Assembly: GCF_018860765.1 (NCBI RefSeq)
Contig: NZ_JAHKPV010000008.1
Location: 62,001 to 126,000, forward strand
Direction of reading: 5' to 3'
Length of the DNA stretch: 64,000 nucleotides
Source: Marinobacter salexigens
GTDB lineage: Bacteria; Pseudomonadota; Gammaproteobacteria; Pseudomonadales; Oleiphilaceae
Both the position numbers and the translations under genes were made by a program. The notes beneath the pieces were generated by a model that did not search any database, was not told where the DNA came from, and saw only the letters and a list, made by a program, of their open reading frames with translations. How positions within the stretch are numbered: the stretch's first letter is position 1; each line of letters opens with the position of its first letter. Shown here piece after piece: positions 1-8,262 of this stretch.

Positions 1-2010
1 CAGCAGATCCGGAGCCAAATTGCTGTTAGATAGTGCCTGCATTACTGTTTTCGTAAATCCAGAGTCTCTAAATTGCCGCGGAGACACGTTCACTGATATT
101 CCAATGTCTTGGCCGGTAATGTCTTTCCAGCGGGTGGCTGCATGGCAGGCTTCTTCAAGTACCCAGGCGCCTATGCTAATAATAAGCCCGGTTTCTTCCG
201 CCAATGGAATAAAGCGGTCCGGCATAACCATACCCATAACGGGATTGTTCCAACGCAATAAGGCTTCTGCAGCACTCACTTCCCCGGTGGCGGTATCCAC
301 AATTGGTTGGAAGTAGAGTTCAAACTCATGCAGCTCCAGGGCCCTCCGCATTCGAGACTCCATTTGCAGGCGCTCGTGGGATACCTCCGACATTTCGGGA
401 GTGAAGTGTGCGAAAGAGCTCTTACCTTGCCGCTTTGCTTGGTACATGGCTGCATCAGCGTGCTGGAGTAGGGTACCGCTGTTATCGGAGTCGCTAGGGA
501 AAATCGCTATACCAATACTCGTAGTAACAAATACTTCCTGGCCATTCAGGGTGTAGGCTGGTCTAAAGTTATCGAGAATGCGCTCTGCAACTTGAGAGGC
601 AGGTTCGGGCCCGGTCAGACCCGGCAAAATAACCAGAAACTCATCACCTCCAAGTCGGGCAACTGTGCTAGTACCGCGTAAACAACTGGAAATACGACGG
701 GAAGCTTCAATCAGTAGATTGTCTCCGGCGTCGTGCCCTAGGGTATCGTTGATGTGTTTGAAATTATCGAGATCCAAAAACATAACGCCAACCATGGAGT
801 CTTCGCGGCGGGCTTGAGCCAGTGCTAGCTTGAGGCGATCCAATGCCAGCATTCGATTGGGCAGGCCGGTTAGAATGTCGTAGTTAGCCTGACGCAATAA
901 CTGCTGCTCGTACCGTTTTCGTATGCTGATGTCTTCCCCGAGAATGAGGTAGCCTGTCGCATCGCCATCGCTATCCTTTATGGGGGTAACGATCAGCTGT
1001 TCCCAGAACCGCTCGCCATTGCGTCGGGTGCTGTTCACTTCACCCTGCCAAACACCCACGCGCTGAACCTGCAAGCGGATGGATTGCCAGAGTTGGCGGT
1101 TGTCACGGACTTCCATTGGGTTATCGCTTAAAGCGCCAGGATGTCGGCCAACAATGGACTTTGCGTCGTAACCGGTGAGCTGCGTGAACTTATGGTTTGC
1201 AAACTCGACCCGCCATTGGCGATCGCATATAACTACGGAGGAAGGGCTCTGTTCAATGGCCATAGAAAACTTATGAATCTCGGCCGCATCTTTCTTCTGC
1301 CGCACCATGTCATCACTCAAGCGCTCGCGCATTTGATTGATCGCTTCGGATACACGTCCGATTTCATCATTTTGTTGCGACGGTGTATCCGGGCGGTCGA
1401 GTGTGAGCGGCGTGCTGAGGTTTGCCAGCGAGAAATCTCTTGCGTAATTCGCCATGGTAGTGAGGTGACGAGCAACAAAGTGCTGAAACACCCAAATGAT
1501 AAGCATGGATACAAAAAAAGTTTTCAGAAATTGGGTGGCGAGAATGATGCCGATCTTTACCTTCAGGTTCTGGTAAACCCGGTCCAGGTTGGCCGTTACT
1601 GTTAGTTCGCCAAGCTTGAAGGCCTTGTCGCCCTGATGAATTAGGTCAAAGCTATGGGATTGGGTGTCAGCGCCGCGGGGAATCTCACCCATGACCAATT
1701 CGGAGTCGGGCTCTATACCCAATCGAAGGTGGGTAATGTCGGGAAGGCTTAAAATTCCTTCCATTTGCGTCTGGAGCAGTTTTTGGTCAAGCGCCCAGAG
1801 ACTTCTGGATAGGCTTGAGGCATAGCCGGACTCGATTACCTGCATACGGCTATCGATTTGGTCTAGGTCTTTGCTGTAATCCGAATAAATCTGAATGGCG
1901 GATGCAATAAGGGTGAAAGCCGAACTGAACAGAAGTATCCAGGCCAGCAGCCGAAACGACAGCGGAGAGCCCGAGCGAAAACGTTGAAGGCGTGTCGGCA
2001 GTTTCGGCAT
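1..2010 (-). CDS. Membrane PAS-GGDEF-EAL sensor protein, C-terminus cut by window edge
   Basis: The frame is open for 670 codons from ATG at 2010 to base 1, so the end of the EAL domain is missing. Order of parts: membrane segment at about residues 17-40, a periplasmic sensor region, a second membrane segment at about 150-172, a HAMP-like linker, a PAS domain from about 247, GGDEF from about 377 and EAL from about 545. The GGDEF signature is intact (about residue 453) and the EAL domain starts with EALLRW (about 580), so both cyclic-di-GMP synthesis and hydrolysis are possible. The RxxD inhibitory site before GGDEF is not present (RGTS instead). In this family one of the two activities is often silent; which one dominates cannot be judged here. 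It stands alone and is divergent from the small gene at 2251. Confidence 0.9.
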   Translation of the reverse strand, partial: MPKLPTRLQRFRSGSPLSFRLLAWILLFSSAFTLIASAIQIYSDYSKDLDQIDSRMQVIESGYASSLSRSLWALDQKLLQTQMEGILSLPDITHLRLGIEPDSELVMGEIPRGADTQSHSFDLIHQGDKAFKLGELTVTANLDRVYQNLKVKIGIILATQFLKTFFVSMLIIWVFQHFVARHLTTMANYARDFSLANLSTPLTLDRPDTPSQQNDEIGRVSEAINQMRERLSDDMVRQKKDAAEIHKFSMAIEQSPSSVVICDRQWRVEFANHKFTQLTGYDAKSIVGRHPGALSDNPMEVRDNRQLWQSIRLQVQRVGVWQGEVNSTRRNGERFWEQLIVTPIKDSDGDATGYLILGEDISIRKRYEQQLLRQANYDILTGLPNRMLALDRLKLALAQARREDSMVGVMFLDLDNFKHINDTLGHDAGDNLLIEASRRISSCLRGTSTVARLGGDEFLVILPGLTGPEPASQVAERILDNFRPAYTLNGQEVFVTTSIGIAIFPSDSDNSGTLLQHADAAMYQAKRQGKSSFAHFTPEMSEVSHERLQMESRMRRALELHEFELYFQPIVDTATGEVSAAEALLRWNNPVMGMVMPDRFIPLAEETGLIISIGAWVLEEACHAATRWKDITGQDIGISVNVSPRQFRDSGFTKTVMQALSNSNLAPDLL

Positions 2011-2171
2011 GTCGTACTCAAGCCACCCAGACCGGTTGATTATTACGTAGATTCCATTGCCTGCAGACTATACCAGTCCTGATGTTCAAATTCCCTGAAA
2101 TTCGGTCAAAACCGGGCAGAAATATACAGGCTTCTGCATTTGTACGTTTCTTCCGAAAGTGCTGCTGTCCA

Positions 2172-2185
2172 TTGACGCAGGTCAA
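2172..2185 (+). promoter_or_regulatory. ANR/FNR box upstream of ccoM-like gene
   Basis: TTGAC-GCAG-GTCAA is a perfect inverted repeat matching the Fnr/Anr half-site layout (TTGAT-N4-ATCAA, C/G variants common). Its centre at 2178.5 is about 41 bp before a plausible start near 2220, with TAACCT (2207-2212) as a possible -10. This is the class II activator geometry. It suggests oxygen-limited induction of the gene at 2251. Confidence 0.65.
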
Positions 2186-2250
2186 TACCTGCATTGTAGG
2201 GTGGCGTAACCTGAGCTTAGTCAAGTTTGATACAGGTGGAGAGAAAGAAT

Positions 2251-2406
2251 ATGTATATGGACGCAGTCGTTTTGGCCGGAATTGCAACGGTACTTCTGAT
2301 GGTGGTGTTCTTTATTGGCGTGGGTATTTTCGTGATGCGAGATCAGAAATCTCACGGCGGTAGTCAGGCTAAGAAAAGTATTAAAACTAGCAGAAAAGCC
2401 GCTTGA
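2251..2406 (+). CDS. ccoM: Small membrane protein resembling cbb3 oxidase subunit CcoM
   Basis: A 51-residue protein. An N-terminal MYMDAVVLAGIATVLLM stretch continues into one transmembrane helix (about residues 6-29), followed by a basic cytoplasmic tail rich in Lys and Ser. Length, the M-x-x-D-x-VV-x-AG start and the helix resemble CcoM, the small single-helix subunit found in Pseudomonas stutzeri cbb3 cytochrome oxidase. That subunit aids assembly or stability of the complex. The start has a good ribosome site (GGAGAGAAAGAAT-ATG). The ANR/FNR box 65 bp upstream fits a gene of microaerobic respiration. The gene stands alone; ccoNOQP is not in the window. Family assignment is from memory of a short sequence, so a different single-helix protein is possible. 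Confidence 0.6.
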   Translation: MYMDAVVLAGIATVLLMVVFFIGVGIFVMRDQKSHGGSQAKKSIKTSRKAA

Positions 2407-2438
2407 ATACGCGAACTATGATCTAAGGTTATTAGCGC

Positions 2439-2476
2439 TTTCTGCTTCTTGCCTTAAGTCAGCAGAGAAGTAGAAA
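2439..2476. terminator. Stem-loop between convergent ccoM-like gene and tRNA-Glu
   Basis: TTTCTGCTTCT pairs with AGAAGTAGAAA (one mismatch) around a 16-nt loop. It sits between two convergent transcription units and could stop both. No long T tract follows on either strand, so it is weak. Confidence 0.35.
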
Positions 2477-2552
2477 TGGCGTCCCCTAGGGGGTTCGAAC
2501 CCCTGTTGCCGCCGTGAAAGGGCGGAGTCCTAGGCCACTAGACGAAGGGGAC
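2477..2552 (-). tRNA. tRNA-Glu (anticodon TTC)
   Basis: The minus strand gives a complete 76-nt cloverleaf starting GTCCCCTTCGTCTAG. The anticodon loop is CTTTCAC (TTC), the T loop is GGTTCGAACC, and the acceptor stem closes with GGGGACG plus an encoded CCA. It is nearly the textbook gammaproteobacterial tRNA-Glu. Confidence 0.97.
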
Positions 2553-2590
2553 GCAACGCTTCAAAACCTTGCCTCGTCGAGGTGGCGCGT

Positions 2591-2619
2591 ATATTAAGTA
2601 AGCTTTCCTCGGCTGTCAA
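2591..2619 (-). promoter_or_regulatory. Sigma-70 promoter of tRNA-Glu
   Basis: On the minus strand TTGACA (2614-2619) is followed after 17 bp by TAATAT (2591-2596) and a GC-rich discriminator (GCGCC), as expected for a stable RNA promoter. It lies about 40 bp upstream of the tRNA. Confidence 0.65.
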
Positions 2620-2645
2620 CGACTTTGCTAAAAAATTGTAGTTAT

Positions 2646-3548
2646 TTATCTTGTTGCGTCTTCAAGTGCTTCTCGAAGTGTTGGGTAGCTGAACTTAAAT
2701 CCCGAGTCGAGCAGGCGCGCGGGGATCGCTCGCTGCCCTGTTAGTAAAAGGCGGGACATCTCACCCAGCGCTATTTTAAGAAGTGGTGCCGGGGCTGGGA
2801 ATATCGCTGGTCGTTTAAGAGTGTTAGCGAGGCATTGCGTGAATTCACGATTGGTGGTCGGGTTGGGACTAACCACATTATATGCACCCGAAGCTTCTGG
2901 GGTCTCCAGCATCCAAATAAGGGCGGCGACCACATCATCCCGGTGAACCCACGGCATGTATTGGCGGCCCGAACTTAGACGGCCCCCAAGCCCAAGTTTG
3001 AAGGGCAAGATCATACGCTGTAAAAAACCGCCGCCATTGCCAACTACGATTCCCGTTCTAGACAGGCATACCCGTACTCCGGGCGGTTGCAGCTTGATAG
3101 CAGCGTCTTCCCAGTCCTTACAGAGTTTATGGGTGAACTCATCGTTAGGTGGGGTGTCTTCAGTCACTCTTGCTTCGCCTTGGGCCCCGTAAAAGCCAAC
3201 TGCAGAGCCTGAAACAAAGACCTCCGGCCATTGCCCCCAAGTGTTTATGACATCCACAAGCGCTAGGGTTAAGCTAATACGGCTATCCCGCAGGGTTTGT
3301 TTACGCCCTTCGGTCCAGCGTTTGTCCGCGATACCTTCCCCGGCTAGGTTGATAACGCCATCAAAGCCAGTATGGGCGCGAAGCGATTCAATGTTGCCGA
3401 TAACCTCAACTTGACCGCAGAGAGAGCGAACTTTGTCGGCTGCTTGTCTGCTTAAAACACTCAGGCGGTAGCCCCGGCTAAGCATTTCGCTGCAAAGCAC
3501 GCTCCCGACGAAGCCGGTGCCACCGGTAATGAGAACATGCTTGTTCAT
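2646..3548 (-). CDS. yfcH: YfcH/TIGR01777-type NAD(P)-binding epimerase-like protein
   Basis: A 300-residue atypical short-chain dehydrogenase/epimerase. The N-terminal VLITGGTGFVG nucleotide-binding loop is at residues 5-15, and the C-terminal IPARLLDSGFKF block is typical of the DUF1731 tail of this family. The substrate is unknown; plant and E. coli relatives are annotated only as sugar-nucleotide-epimerase-like. The ATG at 3548 is preferred over an upstream in-frame ATG at 3581. It has an AAGGGG ribosome site and avoids a 23-bp overlap with the chelatase gene, leaving a 10-bp gap. The two genes are probably cotranscribed. Confidence 0.85.
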   Translation of the reverse strand: MNKHVLITGGTGFVGSVLCSEMLSRGYRLSVLSRQAADKVRSLCGQVEVIGNIESLRAHTGFDGVINLAGEGIADKRWTEGRKQTLRDSRISLTLALVDVINTWGQWPEVFVSGSAVGFYGAQGEARVTEDTPPNDEFTHKLCKDWEDAAIKLQPPGVRVCLSRTGIVVGNGGGFLQRMILPFKLGLGGRLSSGRQYMPWVHRDDVVAALIWMLETPEASGAYNVVSPNPTTNREFTQCLANTLKRPAIFPAPAPLLKIALGEMSRLLLTGQRAIPARLLDSGFKFSYPTLREALEDATR

Positions 3549-3558
3549 GGTTTTCCCC

Positions 3559-3936
3559 TTAGTCGTCTGTGCTTTGATCAAGCTGCAGTGCTACCACATC
3601 CTTAATCGCCTGCCCCAGGAGAGGGTTTTCCCCGATGGGGGCGGAAAGCTTGATTCGTGCCCCCGTGGTCCTCTCAAGCCCCTCGATCATAGCTGGTACA
3701 TCTTTGCGTAGGTGGCGCCCGGCAGCGAGAAAGAGGGGCACGATTGTGAACTCACTGGCTCCAGCTGCAACGCCCTCATGGATTACTGCGTCTAGAGATG
3801 GTTCGGCTAGCTCCATGTAGGCAATGCTCGAATTACTCACGGCTTGCAAGGTAGGCTCTGCAAGAGCCTCGAAAGTATCGCACCAGCGTTTGTCGCTGCT
3901 GCCGTGTGCTAGCAAAATAATACGTTGGTTGCTCAT
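3559..3936 (-). CDS. CbiX/SirB-like sirohydrochlorin chelatase domain protein
   Basis: A 125-residue single-domain chelatase-like protein. It has the LLAHGSSD motif (His11) and a second histidine in AAGRHLRKD (His75), the two metal-binding positions of the CbiX-short family. These insert Co, Ni or Fe into sirohydrochlorin during cobalamin or siroheme synthesis. No other cobalamin or siroheme gene is adjacent, so the metal and pathway are open. It is first in a two-gene unit with the YfcH-like gene and divergent from the DUF924 gene. Confidence 0.8.
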   Translation of the reverse strand: MSNQRIILLAHGSSDKRWCDTFEALAEPTLQAVSNSSIAYMELAEPSLDAVIHEGVAAGASEFTIVPLFLAAGRHLRKDVPAMIEGLERTTGARIKLSAPIGENPLLGQAIKDVVALQLDQSTDD

Positions 3937-4041
3937 CCGATCTCCTGACTCTTTATGGTTAAAAATGCGTTTGTCGTAATTTGTATTGCGGGTCGGTATT
4001 CTCTTCTGAATCTAACATTCAAGATAACAGGGTGGTCTCTA

Positions 4042-4644
4042 ATGTTCGATTGGAAAGAGATTCTGGATTTCTGGTTTGGAGATTTAGATGAAAACGGGCT
4101 GCCCAACAGCTCCTACCGCAGCCGTTGGTTTGGCTCAAACCGGAAATTTGATCAGGAGATACGCCGCCGATTTCTTTCAATGGTTTTGTTTGCGTCTGAA
4201 CAAGGGCTGGAGCACTGGCGCAAAGCTGCAGGCGGGCGGTTGGCGGAAATTATATTGCTCGACCAGTTTTCGAGAAATATCTTTCGCGGTGGGGCGCTTG
4301 CGTTTGAGCAAGATAAGGCTGCGAACAAGCTCTGCAAGGAGGCTATGCGTAAAGGTCAGGATATGGCGCTGCCACCCATTCAGCGTGCATTTGTATATAT
4401 GCCTTTGCAGCACTCCGAACGCACCGGTGACCAGGCTCTTTCGGTAGAGTGTTTTGAGCAGTTGGTTGCATCTACGTCTGGAGTGCTGCAAGACAATCTT
4501 AAAGGCTTTTTACGTTATGCGCGGGACCATCAGGAGATCATCGAGCGCTTTGGCCGTTTCCCCCATAGAAACCAAGCTCTCGGACGGGTGTCGACCGAGG
4601 CTGAAAAGGAGTATTTAGGTACGGCCTCGCGCTACGGCCAATAA
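4042..4644 (+). CDS. DUF924 family protein
   Basis: A 200-residue helical protein of the DUF924 family (TPR-like fold, function unknown). Family marks include DFWFG near the start, WF-x-x-NRKFDQEI, the block ILLDQFSRNIFRG, YMPLQHSE, and the C-terminal RFGRFPHRN and TEAEKEYL motifs. The ATG at 4042 is chosen because conserved sequence begins there (MFDWKEILDFW). The 29 codons upstream in frame look non-coding. Ribosome site is weak. It is monocistronic, ending before the tRNA-Gly promoter. Confidence 0.85.
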   Translation: MFDWKEILDFWFGDLDENGLPNSSYRSRWFGSNRKFDQEIRRRFLSMVLFASEQGLEHWRKAAGGRLAEIILLDQFSRNIFRGGALAFEQDKAANKLCKEAMRKGQDMALPPIQRAFVYMPLQHSERTGDQALSVECFEQLVASTSGVLQDNLKGFLRYARDHQEIIERFGRFPHRNQALGRVSTEAEKEYLGTASRYGQ

Positions 4645-4660
4645 AAATTTCGAAAGAAGG

Positions 4661-4688
4661 TTGACGAAAGGCATGGGATGAGTAGAAT
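4661..4688 (+). promoter_or_regulatory. Sigma-70 promoter of tRNA-Gly
   Basis: TTGACG (4661-4666), a 16-bp spacer and TAGAAT (4683-4688) sit about 35 bp before the tRNA. Matches are 5/6 at each box. Confidence 0.7.
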
Positions 4689-4722
4689 ACGTTTCCGTTG
4701 TCGGCACAAGCTAAACAACACT

Positions 4723-4798
<76 letters not shown>

Positions 4799-4805
4799 TA
4801 TTTTA

Positions 4806-4837
4806 AAAACCCGGTCTCGCGAGAGGCCGGGTTTTTT
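4806..4837 (+). terminator. Rho-independent terminator after tRNA-Gly
   Basis: ACCCGG-TCTC and GAGA-GGCCGGGT form a GC-rich hairpin with A residues before it and TTTTTT after it. Confidence 0.85.
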
Positions 4838-4895
4838 GCTATTGGTTTATACTGGCCGCCACATTCATATTACTGTCCGGTTCCGGAGGCGCGCC

Positions 4896-5690
4896 TTGAA
4901 AGTTCATTCGCTCCATCTATACCCTGTTAAATCGCTCGCTGGCATTCAGGTTTCCCACTTTGAAATGGATGACTTCGGCCCGAAAAATGATCGGCGCTGG
5001 ATGATTATTGATGAGGATCGGAACTTCGTTACCCAAAGGTCCCTCCCGCAACTTGCGCGTGTGAAGACCGATCTATCGGAGAGCTTGGTCAGCATTTCTA
5101 TACCGGGAGAGGGTGATTTTACGCTGCAGCACACCAACCAAGAGTTGCGGGTGCTGGTATGGCGGGACTGGGTTTTAGCTTATAGCGGAGAAGCTGCAGC
5201 GAGTTTGGCGCTGAGTCGTTTTTGCGGCAAAGAATTGCGCTTCGTTTACATGCCGAATTCTTCGTTCCGTCGCGTTGATGCCGAAAGGGTAAGCGAATAT
5301 CGGCGTGTAGGTTTTGCTGATGGATTTCCATTTTTAATTACGAATACGGCGTCGCTAGAAGAGCTCAATGGGCGCCTTGAAGAACCGGTAGAAATGCGCC
5401 GATTCCGCCCTAATATTGTTGTTGAAGGAGCAGCTGCATGGCACGAAGACCGCTGGCAGAAGCTAAAAGTGGGCGGGCAGAGTTTTGCCATAGTAAAGCC
5501 GTGTTCGCGTTGTGTTCTTACAACGGTCAACCCGGATACCGGGAGCAAAGACCCCGGCTTACAGCCGTTAAGAGCTCTCTCGGGCTTCCGCAGAACACCT
5601 GAAGGCGTAATTTTTGGCCAGAATGCAATTCACGAGTTTCCCGGAATTATTCATGTAGGTGATTCCGTCACAGTTATTGAATCGGAGTAG
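4896..5690 (+). CDS. MOSC domain protein (YcbX-like)
   Basis: A 264-residue protein with an N-terminal MOSC beta-barrel (LYPVKSLAG at residues 8-16) and a C-terminal MOSC domain. The molybdenum-cofactor cysteine is probably Cys203 or Cys206 in KPCSRCVLTT. Family members reduce N-hydroxylated compounds using Moco. This one lacks the ferredoxin domain that full-length YcbX carries at its end, so it would need a separate electron donor. The start is TTG at 4896: CCGGAGG lies 6-7 bp upstream and conserved sequence (KVHSLHLYPVKS) begins right after. An in-frame ATG at 4698 would run through the tRNA-Gly gene and is rejected. Confidence 0.85.
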   Translation: MKVHSLHLYPVKSLAGIQVSHFEMDDFGPKNDRRWMIIDEDRNFVTQRSLPQLARVKTDLSESLVSISIPGEGDFTLQHTNQELRVLVWRDWVLAYSGEAAASLALSRFCGKELRFVYMPNSSFRRVDAERVSEYRRVGFADGFPFLITNTASLEELNGRLEEPVEMRRFRPNIVVEGAAAWHEDRWQKLKVGGQSFAIVKPCSRCVLTTVNPDTGSKDPGLQPLRALSGFRRTPEGVIFGQNAIHEFPGIIHVGDSVTVIESE

Positions 5691-5698
5691 AAAACAAC

Positions 5699-7669
5699 GT
5701 GCCACTGTTAATCCTGGACTCAATATCTCTAGCCTTTGGAATGCACCCTTTGCTTGATCAGGCGTCTTTGACTATTGAAGCCGGAGAGCGTGTGTGTTTG
5801 TTAGGGCGAAATGGAGAGGGCAAATCGACCCTGTTGAAGATTGTCAGCGGCGAGGTTATACCGGATGGAGGAAAGGTTCGTCTTGACGATGGCGCTGTTC
5901 TGGCGGTTTTGCCTCAAAACCTCCCGTCTGACGACACGAGAACTGCATACGAAGTTGTAGCTGGTGCTTTTCCAGAAACAGGGCAGCTTTTGGCTGAGTT
6001 TCACACGCTCGCGCAGCAGGCGGATGAGGCCAGTCTCGACCGCATGATGAAGGTCCAGGAGCGTATTGAGGCCTTGGATGGCTGGCGGCTTGATCAGAAA
6101 GTTACCGCTGTTTTGGCGCAATACGGAATAGACCCGGATCAGCGGCTCAACACGCTCTCCGGAGGTTGGCAGCGCCGGGCGCTGTTGGCCAGAGCGCTAG
6201 TGAGTGAGCCAGACATCCTATTGCTTGACGAACCTACCAATCATCTTGATGTTCCCGCTATTGCGTGGCTTGAAGAGGCGCTCGGGGCTTTCCGGGGTGC
6301 TATGTTGTTTGTGAGCCATGACAGGGCTTTTATAAGGCGTATGGCCACCCGGGTTGTGGAGTTAGACCGAGGTAAGCTGATTAGTTTTGCTGCCTCTTAT
6401 GACCGATACCTGGAGCTCAAGGAAAAAGCCCTTGAGGAAGAAGAACGAGAAAATGCGCTGTTCGACAAACGCTTAAAGCAAGAGGAGGCGTGGATCCGCC
6501 AAGGCATTAAAGCGCGTCGCACCCGTAATATGGGAAGGGTGAGAGCGCTAAAGGCCATGCGCGAAGAGCATCGACAGCGCAGGGTTCGTGGCGGTACCGC
6601 AAGCTTTGCAGTGGAAGATGCGGCGCGCTCGGGCAAGCTGGTGGTAGAAGCGGTTGACGCCGGTTTTGCGTACTCTGGTGGGGCGCCAATCATTCGTGAT
6701 ATGACCCTCACTGTGCTTAGGGGGGATAAAATTGGCCTCGTCGGGGAGAACGGAACAGGTAAAACAACCTTGGTGCGATTGCTTTTGGGGGATTTGGAGC
6801 CTACAGAAGGCTCCATTCGGCGTGGCACCAACCTCCAGGTTGCTTACTTCGATCAGCTTCGTGGTGAGTTGGATCTGAGCCGCAATGCCCTTGATAACCT
6901 GTCTGAAGGGCGTGAGTTCATTGATATAAACGGTCAGAGCAAGCATGTGCTTGGGTATTTGCAGGAGTTCTTATTTACACCTGAGCGCGCCAGATCACCG
7001 GTGCGAGTATTTTCCGGTGGTGAGCGCGCAAGACTTTTGTTGGCAAAGTTGTTCAGTAAGCCCGCGAATATTCTTGTGCTTGATGAGCCCACAAACGACT
7101 TAGATGTTGAAACACTGGAATTGCTTGAGGAGCAGCTTGCCGAGTTTGCCGGCACAGTAATCGTTATCAGTCACGACCGTGAGTTTCTGGATAACGTTGT
7201 TACTGAAACCGTCTTTTTGGATGGCTCCGGCAGGGTTCGGGAATACGTCGGCGGTTATAGTGACTGGCGCCGGCAAGGCGGACGCTTTCCGGCCGAGGTG
7301 GCTGGGGCACGCCCAGATCGTCACGATAAGGCAGCTAAGTCTGGTAAACAAAGTGACAAAAAAAAGCAGCCAGATTTGCCAGCAAAAAGCGGGCAGGGTG
7401 GAAGTGGTTCGAGTGTAGGAGGGACGAGTAAGCCCAAACCGGTAAAACTCAGTTATAAATTAAAGCTCGAGCTCGAACAACTGCCTGACCAAATAGAGGC
7501 CTTGGAGCAAGAAGTGGCCAGTATTCAAGCCCGCATCGCGTCGCCCGAGTTCTATTCGGGATCGCCTGAAGATGTTGCTGCAACGCTTGAAGCGCTGGAG
7601 AAAAAAGAAGCTAGCTTAGAGAAGGTGATAGAGCGGTGGATGGATCTTGAAGAGCAATCGCTTGGTTAA
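5699..7669 (+). CDS. uup: ABC-F ATPase Uup
   Basis: A 656-residue ABC-F protein with two ATP-binding domains on one chain and no membrane segments. Walker A motifs are GRNGEGKS (36-43) and GENGTGKT (near 350). Signatures are LSGGWQRRA and FSGGERARL, and Walker B sequences are LLLDEPTNHLD and LVLDEPTNDLD. A linker rich in Lys, Ser and Gly (about 545-585) leads to a C-terminal coiled coil that in Uup helps DNA or ribosome binding. E. coli Uup limits transposon excision and acts on ribosomes or recombination intermediates. The start is GTG at 5699, 8 bp after the MOSC stop, so the two may be coexpressed. Confidence 0.93.
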   Translation: MPLLILDSISLAFGMHPLLDQASLTIEAGERVCLLGRNGEGKSTLLKIVSGEVIPDGGKVRLDDGAVLAVLPQNLPSDDTRTAYEVVAGAFPETGQLLAEFHTLAQQADEASLDRMMKVQERIEALDGWRLDQKVTAVLAQYGIDPDQRLNTLSGGWQRRALLARALVSEPDILLLDEPTNHLDVPAIAWLEEALGAFRGAMLFVSHDRAFIRRMATRVVELDRGKLISFAASYDRYLELKEKALEEEERENALFDKRLKQEEAWIRQGIKARRTRNMGRVRALKAMREEHRQRRVRGGTASFAVEDAARSGKLVVEAVDAGFAYSGGAPIIRDMTLTVLRGDKIGLVGENGTGKTTLVRLLLGDLEPTEGSIRRGTNLQVAYFDQLRGELDLSRNALDNLSEGREFIDINGQSKHVLGYLQEFLFTPERARSPVRVFSGGERARLLLAKLFSKPANILVLDEPTNDLDVETLELLEEQLAEFAGTVIVISHDREFLDNVVTETVFLDGSGRVREYVGGYSDWRRQGGRFPAEVAGARPDRHDKAAKSGKQSDKKKQPDLPAKSGQGGSGSSVGGTSKPKPVKLSYKLKLELEQLPDQIEALEQEVASIQARIASPEFYSGSPEDVAATLEALEKKEASLEKVIERWMDLEEQSLG

Positions 7670-7689
7670 GAAGGTTTGAAGGGATAAAA

Positions 7690-7729
7690 AAACAAACCCG
7701 GAGTGTAAGCGTACACCCCGGGTTTGTTA
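7690..7729. terminator. Bidirectional terminator between uup and uspA
   Basis: A long hairpin with AACAAACCCGG and GTGT on the left arm and ACAC and CCGGGTTTGTT on the right. A-rich and T-rich flanks on both sides allow termination of both convergent genes. Confidence 0.8.
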
Positions 7730-7755
7730 ATTAAACTCTGTGGTTGTGCGAAGCG

Positions 7756-8187
7756 TTAGCGAATTCTAATCGCCAAAACGTCGCACTCCGTCCCATGCAA
7801 AACACCATTGGCGGTGGAGCCAAGTAGTAGTTGAAAACCTTTCCGGCCGTGGCTTCCTACAATCACTAGATCAGCTTCCTGCTCTTTAACCAAGCGGTGA
7901 ATTTCAGACTCCGGGCGTCCCACAGTCACAATTTGGTTAACTTTATCTACGCCGTACTGGTCACCATAGGCTGAGAGTTGTTCCCGGGCGGCTTTGTCAA
8001 GTTGATCCTGAAGCTCGGTCAAATCCATCGGGATATCACCACCGTAGGCATAACCTACAGGCTCGACAACGTGAACCAGAACCAGAGTTGCGTTGTGGGC
8101 TTCACTCATGGCTTTGGCTTTTAGCAAAACTTGAGGCGCTTCCTCGGTAAGATCAATGGCAACAATCATTTTGTTGTAGGCGGACAT
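7756..8187 (-). CDS. uspA: Universal stress protein, UspA family
   Basis: A 143-residue single Usp domain. The N-terminal strand MIVAIDLTEEA is followed by the acidic helix region. Near the C-terminus is the ATP-binding loop G-x2-G-x9-G-S/T, seen as GSHGRKGFQLLLGSTANGV. This puts it in the ATP-binding class of Usp proteins, cytoplasmic regulators that aid survival in starvation and oxidative stress. A clear ribosome site (AAGGAGT) precedes ATG. The unknown exported protein gene lies 75 bp upstream on the same strand, with a GC-rich stem-loop (8229-8255) between them. Confidence 0.92.
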   Translation of the reverse strand: MSAYNKMIVAIDLTEEAPQVLLKAKAMSEAHNATLVLVHVVEPVGYAYGGDIPMDLTELQDQLDKAAREQLSAYGDQYGVDKVNQIVTVGRPESEIHRLVKEQEADLVIVGSHGRKGFQLLLGSTANGVLHGTECDVLAIRIR

Positions 8188-8262
8188 CCCTAACTCCTTA
8201 TGTATCGGCTTTGTTACAGCATAATACGCGAGCCGGCTTCTGGAAAGGGCTCGCCCAAGAAC

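Noticed and set aside
1141-1605. 154-codon plus-strand frame inside the GGDEF-EAL gene
   Set aside because: It lies opposite the PAS/HAMP part of a clear 670-codon frame with intact motifs.
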